Both the position numbers and the translations under genes were made by a program. A DNA stretch of 64,000 nucleotides from Psychrobacter okhotskensis (lineage in GTDB: Bacteria > Pseudomonadota > Gammaproteobacteria > Pseudomonadales > Moraxellaceae), in assembly GCF_013248965.1 (NCBI RefSeq), contig NZ_JABRVQ010000002.1, forward strand, positions 1-64,000, in the 5' to 3' direction. The notes below the pieces were generated by a model, which saw only the letters and a program-made list of their open reading frames with translations, had not been told where the DNA came from and searched no databases. This document shows, piece after piece, positions 6,958 through 14,797 of this stretch. Each line of letters opens with the position of its first letter. Within the stretch, counting starts at the first letter, position 1.

Positions 6958-8718
6958 ATGACTCATCAAACCAATAACAGTGCTAATACCAGCCAAAGTA
7001 ATTGGTATGCAAAACTGCATCCCATTGGCACGGCACAACAAACGGCTGACCCAAAAAAGTTGCTAAATTTAAGTATCTTTTTTAGGATTTGGTTGGCAGT
7101 GGCTTTAGTGCTGATTATTTGCGGCATCGTCGTGTTTACTCAGCTTTTTAGCTACGTCAAGCCGACCGTGCAGCAAGTGATTGAGGACACGCTCTTAGAC
7201 ACCAGTAAACTACTAGCAGCCAGCCTACAGCAACCACTGCAATCAAAAGAGCTGTATGATGAGGATTATCAAAGCCAACTTGATACTGCATTTATTAATA
7301 CCTTAGCAAACAACAATATAACCCGCCCAGACATCAAGTATGATGAAAAAACCTATAGTAGCTTTCGAGTCTATGTCACAGACAAGCAAGGCACGGTCAT
7401 CTATGATTCATTCCGCACGCCTAACAATGCTGAAGGACAGGATTATAGCCGCTGGAATGACGTCTATTTAACCTTAAAAGGTCAATACGGCGCGAGAAGT
7501 ACGACACGAGATCACAATCAGCGCGATGGTACGGTCATGTATGTGGCGCAGCCAATCAAGGATGAGGCAAGCAATATAATTGGCGTCGTTAGCGTCGGTA
7601 AGCCAGTCGCGAGCGTGCTGCCTTACTTGGACAATACTCGTCGGCGTATGCTGATTACTGCCTTGCTCATTAGTATTGTCGCTCTTATTTTAGCTGGGCT
7701 CGTGGCATGGTGGCTTAAACAAAGCATCAGCCTTGTGACTCAATATACCAAGGCGCTGGCAGAAGACACCAAAAAGCCTTATTTTTACTTAGGTCATGAG
7801 CTCAATAGCTTGACCGATACCATTGAAACCATGAAGCATCGCTTAGAGAATAGAGGCTATGTCAACGACTATGTGCATACGTTGACCCACGAGCTAAAAA
7901 GCCCGTTGACGGCCATTCGTGCCAGTAGCGAGCTGCTAGAGGACGACGGCTTGGATGAAGACGATCGGCAGATGCTTATCCAAACCGTTGGTGAACAAAG
8001 TATAAAAATGCAGCAATTAATCGATAGGCTACTGTTACTCGCTAAGATTGAACAACCGACCTTTAAACTGAATCAACAACTTACTCCCTTATTACCGTTG
8101 ATGCAGAGCCTTGCAAAAGACAATACCGCGATGCTGCAGCAGCAGCACCTAGTACCTATTCATATCTATGTAGATGATAAAGTAGTTAGTGAATCAGCAC
8201 CTTTAAACGCAGATATATCTGCTGATATTAACGTTTTTGCCGATCAATTTTGGTTGGTACAAGTACTGCAAAACGTATTGGACAACGCCATTCATTTTGC
8301 TGAAAGCACAATTAATATTTATATTCATCGCTCAGCACAAAGCGTCAAAATTGATATATTTAACGATGGTCAGTTATTGCCAGATTACGCGGTGACTAAA
8401 GCGTTTGACCGCTATTTTAGCTTGTCTCATCACGGTCATGTGCATCACGACCACTCACATAACAGCCACCCACATAACAGCCATGCTACTTATGGCGTTG
8501 GCCAAAACGCTAATGAAGCAGATTCCTCTACCGCATCCGCGCCTACACCCAAAAAGGGCACAGGACTGGGGTTAACATTGGTCAAACAAGTCATCGAGCA
8601 TCACGGTGGTCAGGTCGCTATTAATAATATTCATACGCATAGTGAGGGAGAATTTGCGGGTATCAAGCAACGTTCTGGGGTTATGGTCAGCATTACCCTA
8701 CCCTTGGCTCAAGAATAA
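6958..8718 (+). CDS. creC: Sensor histidine kinase, CreC type, with His-rich ATP-lid insertion
   Basis: Inner-membrane kinase of 586 residues: TM1 about 38-63, periplasmic sensor about 64-229, TM2 about 230-252, HAMP-like linker, then HisKA with phospho-acceptor His311 in THELKSP, and HATPase_c with NVLDNAIHF (N box), an F box (KAFDRYFS) and GTGLGLTLVK (G2). The periplasmic segment carries VKPTVQQ, DTLLDTSKLLA and QDYSRWNDVYLTLKGQYGARS, which match E. coli CreC closely. The odd feature is residues 491-509, between the F box and the G2 box, which contain 10 histidines in 19 positions, followed by an Ala/Ser/Thr-rich stretch; this lengthens the ATP lid by roughly 40 residues. No creD follows. 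It should phosphorylate the upstream response regulator. Confidence 0.85.
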   Translation: MTHQTNNSANTSQSNWYAKLHPIGTAQQTADPKKLLNLSIFFRIWLAVALVLIICGIVVFTQLFSYVKPTVQQVIEDTLLDTSKLLAASLQQPLQSKELYDEDYQSQLDTAFINTLANNNITRPDIKYDEKTYSSFRVYVTDKQGTVIYDSFRTPNNAEGQDYSRWNDVYLTLKGQYGARSTTRDHNQRDGTVMYVAQPIKDEASNIIGVVSVGKPVASVLPYLDNTRRRMLITALLISIVALILAGLVAWWLKQSISLVTQYTKALAEDTKKPYFYLGHELNSLTDTIETMKHRLENRGYVNDYVHTLTHELKSPLTAIRASSELLEDDGLDEDDRQMLIQTVGEQSIKMQQLIDRLLLLAKIEQPTFKLNQQLTPLLPLMQSLAKDNTAMLQQQHLVPIHIYVDDKVVSESAPLNADISADINVFADQFWLVQVLQNVLDNAIHFAESTINIYIHRSAQSVKIDIFNDGQLLPDYAVTKAFDRYFSLSHHGHVHHDHSHNSHPHNSHATYGVGQNANEADSSTASAPTPKKGTGLGLTLVKQVIEHHGGQVAINNIHTHSEGEFAGIKQRSGVMVSITLPLAQE

Positions 8719-8828
8719 AAATTTATGACAATTCATTAAACTTCCATCATTCCTACACAGGTTTTCTATCTCTTTATTTTATGATGCTGTTATTCAAATT
8801 CGTCATCAACAGTAAAAGTAGAAACACT

Positions 8829-9029
8829 ATGAAAAACCTTATTAATCAAACCCAAGTTCTAGAAAACTGTTTAGGCGGTAGTCGTCATTTTTGCCTACAA
8901 GCGCTGTCATGCGAAGGTATTGATAGTATTGATTTTGGGCATTGGCTAGCCATTCCTAGTCAGCAATTACTTCTGGTGTTTCGTCATCAGCAATGTGTGG
9001 CGGTTAATGATTATCCATTGCTTGCTTAA
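8829..9029 (+). CDS. Small orphan protein, unknown function
   Basis: I do not recognise this 66-residue product. It is Leu/Gln/Cys-containing, has no obvious membrane segment, and starts MKNLINQTQVLENCLGG. The same frame extends upstream to an ATG at 8781 (82 aa), but residues before 8829 look non-native; no strong ribosome site supports either start. It lies 110 bases after creC in the position where creD sits in enterics, but it has no resemblance to CreD, a long inner-membrane protein. It could be a genuine small gene or a decayed remnant. Confidence 0.35.
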   Translation: MKNLINQTQVLENCLGGSRHFCLQALSCEGIDSIDFGHWLAIPSQQLLLVFRHQQCVAVNDYPLLA

Positions 9030-9046
9030 ATCAATAAGTGCCCAAT

Positions 9047-9541
9047 ATGATTAACATGTCATCACTAAACAAACCACTAAAAGTATTACTACTATTTCTT
9101 GTAGTATGGTTTATTTACAGCGAATTTTTTGCTACTCATATTAAATTAATCAATAAAACAAACTATGATATTTACTCAGTAAAAGGCGAGTATCTTTCTA
9201 AAAGCACAGACGTAAGCTCAGAAGAGATAGATAAACAACAGAGGTTAGTTATCACACCTAAAAGTGAGGAGCAGTATTCAATTCGTTTTAGCGCGCAAAC
9301 AGCAAATCACCCAATAGACATCTCAATAGGTTGGGATACGCGCGTATATGATAATAATGGCGACCGTATCTCAATGATAGACAGTCAAGGTAGCTCCTTC
9401 ATATTTTCAGAAGATGGCTTTTGCGACTACGACATCATTATTCATGAGCAATACGCCGAAGCTAAAGGATCTAACAAGAATTTTTGTTATAGAAGAATAC
9501 TCTTACATTACGCTAAAAATATCATTGTCACAGAAGGGTAA
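9047..9541 (+). CDS. Membrane-anchored hypothetical protein
   Basis: About 164 residues with a single N-terminal hydrophobic segment (VLLLFLVVWFIYSEFF) and a polar, probably periplasmic domain rich in Ser, Asp and Ile. Two cysteines near the C-terminus (DGFCDYD and NFCYRR) could form a disulfide. Possible starts are GTG 9038, ATG 9047 and ATG 9056; none has a strong ribosome site. I do not recognise the family. It is somewhat more AT-rich than creBC. It starts shortly after the small orphan gene and ends before a strong bidirectional hairpin. Confidence 0.5.
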   Translation: MINMSSLNKPLKVLLLFLVVWFIYSEFFATHIKLINKTNYDIYSVKGEYLSKSTDVSSEEIDKQQRLVITPKSEEQYSIRFSAQTANHPIDISIGWDTRVYDNNGDRISMIDSQGSSFIFSEDGFCDYDIIIHEQYAEAKGSNKNFCYRRILLHYAKNIIVTEG

Positions 9542-9618
9542 ATAGCTTCAAGCTATAAAAGCTGAGTGGTAAAGTGCATTACGGTTAGATCACTAAATAG
9601 CTTATAAGTTCTAAAATA

Positions 9619-9670
9619 GAAAAGTCTTTTACCTTATCAATGAAATCCATCAACAGGGAAAAGACTTTTC
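9619..9670. terminator. Bidirectional intrinsic terminator between convergent genes
   Basis: GAAAAGTCTTTTACC and GGGAAAAGACTTTTC pair around a 22-base loop. It serves the membrane protein gene from the left and aroC from the right. Confidence 0.7.
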
Positions 9671-9695
9671 TTGAATAATTAGCGAAATCAAACCA

Positions 9696-10799
9696 CTAAG
9701 TAATCGATTCTACTGGTGGCTTTACATCCGCATTTTGACCGCGATGGCGCAGATAGTGATCTAGCAAAACAATGGCTAACATGGCTTCTGCAATCGGCGT
9801 GGCACGGACACCCACGCAAGGGTCATGACGACCTTTGGTTAGCATCTCAATTGCTTCACCCTCTGTATTGATGCTCTTGCCAGCGGTAGTAATACTAGAA
9901 GTTGGCTTGAGCGCGATACTGACCCGAATATTTTGACCCGATGAGATACCACCCAAAATACCACCAGCATGATTGGCAGTAAAGCCGTCCGGCGTCAGCT
10001 CATCACGAGAGCGATGACCAAACTGCCCTGCGACCGCCATACCATCACCAACCTCAACGCCTTTGACAGCATTAATACTCATCATTGCATGAGCAATGTC
10101 CGCATCGAGGCGATCAAATACTGGCTCACCTAAACCGACTGGAACACCGCTAGCAATAATCTCTAGACGGGCGCCGCAGCTGGTGCCTTCTCGGCGCAAG
10201 CTATCTATCAAGGTTTCAAAACGACTGACGGTATCAGCATCCGCACAAAAGAACGGGTTGCTATTGACAAAGTCCCAATCGATTTGCTCGGGGTTGGTGA
10301 CCTGACTATATTCATTACCAATCTGCGTCACATGGCCATGAATTTGTACGCCCAAGCGATCTTGCAGATACTTCTTAGCGATAGCGCCCGCCGCCACACG
10401 CATTGCAGTCTCACGCGCCGAAGAGCGACCGCCACCGCGATAATCACGAAAACCATACTTCATACTATAAGTATAATCGGCATGACCGGGACGGAAGGTG
10501 TCTTTGATTTCGCTATAGTCTTTGGATTTTTGATTGGTATTACGAATCAGCAGACCGATAGAAGTACCTGTGGTTTTGCCTTCAAATACACCAGAGATGA
10601 TCTCAACTTCGTCAGACTCGCGGCGCTGGGTCGAGTACTTAGACGTGCCCGGCTTTCGGCGATCCAAATCAATCTGCAAATCTTCTGCGGATAATGCTAA
10701 ACCCGGTGGCACGCCATCAACGATTGCCATGAGACCGGCACCATGCGACTCACCGCAGGTGGTGACCGTAAAAACTTGCCCGATACTATTGCCTGCCAT
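9696..10799 (-). CDS. aroC: Chorismate synthase
   Basis: Catalyses the last common step of aromatic biosynthesis, 5-enolpyruvylshikimate-3-phosphate to chorismate, using reduced FMN. The 367-residue length is typical (E. coli 361). Signature stretches are visible: GESHGAGL at the N-terminus, [14 protein letters not shown] followed by [14 protein letters not shown], and GGISSGQNI in the C-terminal part. AAGGAT four bases upstream supports the start at 10799. It lies downstream of prmB on the same strand with a 76-base gap, a common gammaproteobacterial order (prmB-aroC), so cotranscription is likely. Confidence 0.97.
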   Translation of the reverse strand: MAGNSIGQVFTVTTCGESHGAGLMAIVDGVPPGLALSAEDLQIDLDRRKPGTSKYSTQRRESDEVEIISGVFEGKTTGTSIGLLIRNTNQKSKDYSEIKDTFRPGHADYTYSMKYGFRDYRGGGRSSARETAMRVAAGAIAKKYLQDRLGVQIHGHVTQIGNEYSQVTNPEQIDWDFVNSNPFFCADADTVSRFETLIDSLRREGTSCGARLEIIASGVPVGLGEPVFDRLDADIAHAMMSINAVKGVEVGDGMAVAGQFGHRSRDELTPDGFTANHAGGILGGISSGQNIRVSIALKPTSSITTAGKSINTEGEAIEMLTKGRHDPCVGVRATPIAEAMLAIVLLDHYLRHRGQNADVKPPVESIT

Positions 10800-10875
10800 A
10801 TTTATCCTTAAACAAGTAAACGTAACTTATGCTTCTTTGATCAATCGTTTGTAATTTTTGACTGCTAATTTATAC

Positions 10876-12051
10876 TTATTTATGACTGTCTAACATCTGC
10901 ACAAAAGGAGCGAACAGCTGACGATGTGCCATTAGCTCATCATAAGTAATCGCAAACACCCCATGACCACCATGAGCGAACTTTAACCAGTCAAACTGAA
11001 TCTCAGGATAGGCTTGCTTTAACGCCCACTCACTATCACCCACTTCACAGACCAGTAAGCCTTCTGGACTGAGATAGTCTGGCGCTTCAAAAAGAATGCG
11101 GTGTACCAAGTCCAGTCCATCTTGACCTGCTGCTAGCGCATGCTCAGGCTCGTATAAAAACTCTGGTGGCAAGTCTGCCATGATAGCAGCATCGACATAC
11201 GGCGGATTGGTAACGATCAGCTCGTATTGATTTTCAGCAGGAATCTTGGCAAACAGATCCGACTCAATCACATTCACTTGATGGCCAAGATCATGATGAT
11301 CGACATTGACCATCGCCACTTCAAGCGCGCCTTTATCAATATCTACAGCATCGACCAAGGCATCGACGAAGCGCGTCGCCAAGGCAATAGCAATACAGCC
11401 AGAGCCGGTGCATAAGTCTAAAACACGCTCAGGCTGTGATAGCTGCTTGACATCCAAACCATGATCATAGAAGGCAGTAGCCTTATCATTGACCGTCATA
11501 CCCAGTGGCTTCGCCAGCTCATTGACATCAAAATACGGATGGAACTGTTGACGTATTAATTCTGCTACAGGCGAGCGCGGAATGAGCACGCGCTCATCAA
11601 CATAAAAAGGCAAATCACAGAAGTAGGATAAATTGATCAAGTAGCTTAAAGGCTTACGCTCAGCGATACGCTCTTCTAACAGGCTCAATACCAATTGCTT
11701 CTCTGACGTGGTCAGCCGGCAGTCTAGAATCTGCTCATTCGCGGACCAATCTAACGACAACGAGTGCAACACAATCGCTGATGCTTCAGCAAACTCATCT
11801 GTCGTGCCTTGAGCCACGACCACATCATAGTTACGAAGTTGAGTGACCGAAAAACGTATAAAATCACGAATACTAACCAGTTGCTCGCGCGCTTCTTCGA
11901 GCTCTGCATGCAAGTTGGCAAATTCATCGTGCTCACCGAGAAGGCCTGTCTTCAAATCGTACTCCATATCACCGTCCAAGCCCTTAGGCTCAGTCTCATT
12001 GAAGTATTGGTTTTGAAACTCTTCTGCGCTCATTGTTTGGTCTTCTGACAT
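10876..12051 (-). CDS. prmB: Ribosomal protein L3 glutamine N5-methyltransferase
   Basis: SAM-dependent methyltransferase that modifies a glutamine in ribosomal protein L3. The class I fold shows VLDLCTGSGCIAIALA (motif I), VDAVDIDKGALEVA, and the catalytic NPPY in IVTNPPYVDA, which contacts the Gln side chain; the ERKPLSYLIN segment matches the N-terminal domain of the family. At 391 residues it is about 80 longer than E. coli PrmB (310) because of an acidic N-terminal extension (residues 1-75, many Glu/Asp). AAGGTG at 12061-12056 supports the long start. aroC follows downstream. HemK/PrmC is an alternative within the family, but the prmB-aroC linkage favours PrmB. Confidence 0.9.
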   Translation of the reverse strand: MSEDQTMSAEEFQNQYFNETEPKGLDGDMEYDLKTGLLGEHDEFANLHAELEEAREQLVSIRDFIRFSVTQLRNYDVVVAQGTTDEFAEASAIVLHSLSLDWSANEQILDCRLTTSEKQLVLSLLEERIAERKPLSYLINLSYFCDLPFYVDERVLIPRSPVAELIRQQFHPYFDVNELAKPLGMTVNDKATAFYDHGLDVKQLSQPERVLDLCTGSGCIAIALATRFVDALVDAVDIDKGALEVAMVNVDHHDLGHQVNVIESDLFAKIPAENQYELIVTNPPYVDAAIMADLPPEFLYEPEHALAAGQDGLDLVHRILFEAPDYLSPEGLLVCEVGDSEWALKQAYPEIQFDWLKFAHGGHGVFAITYDELMAHRQLFAPFVQMLDSHK

Positions 12052-12231
12052 ATCGCACCTTGCTGATTACATGTTCACTGACTACATGCGGATGGGTTAA
12101 ATCGCTCTCTATAAAAAGCCGACTTATTAAATAATAATCTAGCCCTACATTATAGACGCAAACACTAGGTTGCGCCAATCACTGTGTTTTTTAGTTTACT
12201 AAAAACAGAAAAACACTGAGTGTATTGAGTT

Positions 12232-12402
12232 AGGCCATGTTCTCATGTTAAAAATGGTCATAAAAATGAGATAAATTGCCGTCAAACGAGGAAAATAGCA
12301 CAAATAATATCGAGATATTAATCAGCTGTTTGACGACGTTTGGCAAAGTTTAGCCATTTTTAGCCCATTTAAATACAAGCGCTTGGATTGAAGACACGCC
12401 CT
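12232..12402 (+). mobile_element. MITE-like element, copy A
   Basis: A 171-base non-coding element about 80 percent identical to 47129-47298. Left end AGGCCATGTTCTCA and right end TGAAGACACGCCCT are degraded inverted repeats; copy B has perfect ones. Flanks read TTAG on the left and CTAG on the right, YTAR-type sites typical of IS5-group insertions. Internal GTCAAAC / GTTTGAC and AATATC-GAGATATT palindromes add structure. Confidence 0.65.
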
Positions 12403-12470
12403 AGAATCTAGCAAAAATCCATACACACCATGGCTAAATTATTGCCCAACTGTAGTGAATACGTCAGCAG

Positions 12471-12498
12471 TTGACGTTTAGTACTATATAGGTATAAA
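12471..12498 (+). promoter_or_regulatory. Putative promoter for the L,D-transpeptidase gene
   Basis: TTGACG (12471) and TATAAA (12493) separated by 16 bases, about 80 bases upstream of the chosen start. The 12052-12577 gap contains this promoter and MITE copy A, and I see no gene in it. Confidence 0.55.
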
Positions 12499-12577
12499 AA
12501 TATGTGTCAAAAGTTTGCGAAGCGTCTCAATTATGCGCATAATAGCCGCATTAGTATCAACCACAAGTAACTTAAAT

Positions 12578-13978
12578 ATGATGAAAATAAAGCCTCTTAT
12601 TACCGCCATATCTATCGTAGTCGTTAGTGCCAGCGTGAGTGCGCTTGCCGCCACCGCTGATAATACTCGCTCATTGCCAGTACGCACATCCGACTCCATG
12701 CCTAGCCTCGCTAAGAAAGTGAGCCTTGATGTGCAAGAGAATCGTAGCCGCTCAGTCGATGGTCGCGCCCCCGCCACTACTGCTAAGCCAGCTGACCGCA
12801 TGACGCAATTGATTGATTCAAAGCAAGGCCAAAAGCCGATGGCAGCCGCTCAATCGAGCACTGCTGATAATATGAGCGCAGAAGAGCTGACTCGTAAAGA
12901 TGAGCAATCTGACAGCACTGATGATATTAGTGAAGGTCAAGCCGTTGCCGCCCCTAGCGATGTCTCATCTATTGACTCCTCTGACCCTTTGTCTTTTGAG
13001 TTACCTGAAAGCGAAAAGCGTCAAGATTTTAGCGATGACCCTACCATCAAAAACATCGAAGACAAAGATGGTAAAAGATACACCACGCTAAACTTGTCCA
13101 ACTATGCCAAACAAGTCAATGATGCCGTCTGGTCACCAAGCATGAAGGTCAACTCAGCGATGACTATTAAAATGCAGGCATTACTCGATTGGAACCATGC
13201 TTCACCGGGTCCTATCGATGGCGGCTGGGGTATGAACAGTAAAAAAGCCTTGATCAACTTTCAAACCATGAAAGGTTTGCCAGCAACCGGCAAAATGGAT
13301 CAAAAAACATGGAATGCCTTAATCAAAAACATTCCTGCCAATAAGCCCGTGTTAGTGACTTACACACTGACTGAAGATGATCTCAAAACCAACTTCGCGC
13401 CTACCCCTGCTGGCTCAGAAGCGAAGTCGAAAATGAAAGGTTTGTATTATCAAGATATCAAAGAGATGCTGGGCGAACGCTTCCACATGGACGTACGCTA
13501 CTTAGATAAGCTAAATAAAAATAAAGCTTACCAAGCTGGTGAAACCATTACAGTCCTTAACACCCGTGGACCGCTGAATCAGCGCATCAACCGCGTTGTC
13601 GCCAATAAAGCAGACAAAACATTGTACGCCTACAATGATGACAAATTGGTCGCCACCTACCCAACGACTATTGGTAGCGATGCCACACCGTCTCCACAGG
13701 GTACTTTCAAAATTATCAACAAGGTAAAAATGCCTTGGTATAAAGCGACTGTCGGTGACGGTGCTCAGAAAAAGGTTCATATGCTGCCACCAGGACCGAA
13801 CAACCCTGTCGGTGTTGTATGGATGGGCTTGTCTAAACCGTCTTATGGTTTGCATGGCTCGCCAAAACCTGAAGGTATCAGCCGTCAAGCATCAGCAGGT
13901 TGTGTACGTTTGACTAACTGGGATGTACTAGAGGTGTATGCCAACATTGAGAATGGCGCAACCGTTGTCCTAAAATAG
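12578..13978 (+). CDS. L,D-transpeptidase with peptidoglycan-binding domain
   Basis: A periplasmic YkuD-family enzyme that forms 3-3 peptidoglycan cross-links or attaches proteins to the wall. From the start at 12578 (MMKIKPLITA...) there is a signal peptide ending near SALA, a long polar Ser/Asp-rich linker, a PG_binding_1 domain (LQALLDWNHASPGPIDGGWG ... GLPATGKMD), then the catalytic YkuD domain with GLHGSP and the nucleophile Cys in SAGCVRL near the C-terminus. The open frame extends upstream to a TTG at 12515, but that would bury the signal peptide, so I start at 12578 (466 aa). It is a single gene between its promoter and a strong terminator. It resembles the long L,D-transpeptidases of Acinetobacter and Psychrobacter. 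Confidence 0.9.
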   Translation: MMKIKPLITAISIVVVSASVSALAATADNTRSLPVRTSDSMPSLAKKVSLDVQENRSRSVDGRAPATTAKPADRMTQLIDSKQGQKPMAAAQSSTADNMSAEELTRKDEQSDSTDDISEGQAVAAPSDVSSIDSSDPLSFELPESEKRQDFSDDPTIKNIEDKDGKRYTTLNLSNYAKQVNDAVWSPSMKVNSAMTIKMQALLDWNHASPGPIDGGWGMNSKKALINFQTMKGLPATGKMDQKTWNALIKNIPANKPVLVTYTLTEDDLKTNFAPTPAGSEAKSKMKGLYYQDIKEMLGERFHMDVRYLDKLNKNKAYQAGETITVLNTRGPLNQRINRVVANKADKTLYAYNDDKLVATYPTTIGSDATPSPQGTFKIINKVKMPWYKATVGDGAQKKVHMLPPGPNNPVGVVWMGLSKPSYGLHGSPKPEGISRQASAGCVRLTNWDVLEVYANIENGATVVLK

Positions 13979-14002
13979 TTTAGTTTAACAAAATGCTTAA
14001 TG

Positions 14003-14034
14003 AAAAAAAGACCCTGTTAAGAGGGTCTTTTTTT
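14003..14034 (+). terminator. Intrinsic terminator of the L,D-transpeptidase gene
   Basis: AAAAAGACCCT / AGGGTCTTTTT stem with a TTAA-type loop and long T-tract. Confidence 0.9.
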
Positions 14035-14275
14035 ATGACTGAGTTTCACTCAATTTTTAGATACTTACTATCAGAGAGCAGCAAAACAGCTTCCTAAAGC
14101 AGCGTCTTATTGGCGCTTTTCTTATGATACATCCACGCTTACTCTACAAAGTAAGCTTTCCGTATTTAACGTGCCAATGTAAAGTAACGGTATAAAATAA
14201 CGATGTAAAGCACTCGCTTAGAACATCAATTTAAAATATAACCCGTAAAGTAAAAATTGCCCACTGCCCTATGAC

Positions 14276-14488
14276 TTATACTTTATAGCCTTCCTCATTA
14301 CCAGTGATGCTGCCTACTTTTTTGGTAAAGTACAATCCTGCAGGAATAGAGATCAAGATACCTGCGGCTACTGCCATTTGGATATGTGGAATCTGATTAA
14401 ACCCTGTAACCAAGGCGCCAATCATGAATACGCCAATGGTGACGGTTGCTGCTATGGAGTAGATGACAGAAAATAATGGCCAGTTCAT
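14276..14488 (-). CDS. Small two-helix inner-membrane protein, unknown function
   Basis: Seventy residues with two predicted membrane helices (about 8-28 and 38-56) separated by a short loop (NQIPHIQ), ending in a short charged tail. GAGGAAT upstream is well placed for the ATG, supporting a real gene. I do not recognise a characterised family; similar small proteins are annotated as hypothetical in Moraxellaceae. Both neighbours face away from or are divergent to it, so it is likely monocistronic. Confidence 0.65.
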   Translation of the reverse strand: MNWPLFSVIYSIAATVTIGVFMIGALVTGFNQIPHIQMAVAAGILISIPAGLYFTKKVGSITGNEEGYKV

Positions 14489-14797
14489 AATTTATTCCTC
14501 ATTTTTGTTGTGGGTATACTCCCTTTATACACTAAATCCACAAGGAAAGTAAGTATTTAATCCAAACCTTTAAGCCAGTTATAACGGGTGACTCAGCATA
14601 AAAGCCTTGTTATAATAAGGGAATTATCTGCAATATTATTTATCGTAAAAAATCGTAAAGTATGATGCTTTTATCAGTATTAGTTGATTTCCCATCCGCT
14701 TACTTCTCGCCTGCCTAGTCGCAAAAAACTCCTACGGTTTTCTACATTTATCATTACAATAGCGACTTTCTGTCATTCGCTAAGAAAGTTTTTCACT
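14489..14797. other. Intergenic region before the DUF389 gene
   Basis: About 300 bases. An open frame from TTG 14684 joins the downstream gene, but I prefer ATG 14798. A GTTATAATAAGG sequence near 14608-14619 could be a -10 element; no convincing -35 is visible. No other gene seen. Confidence 0.4.
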
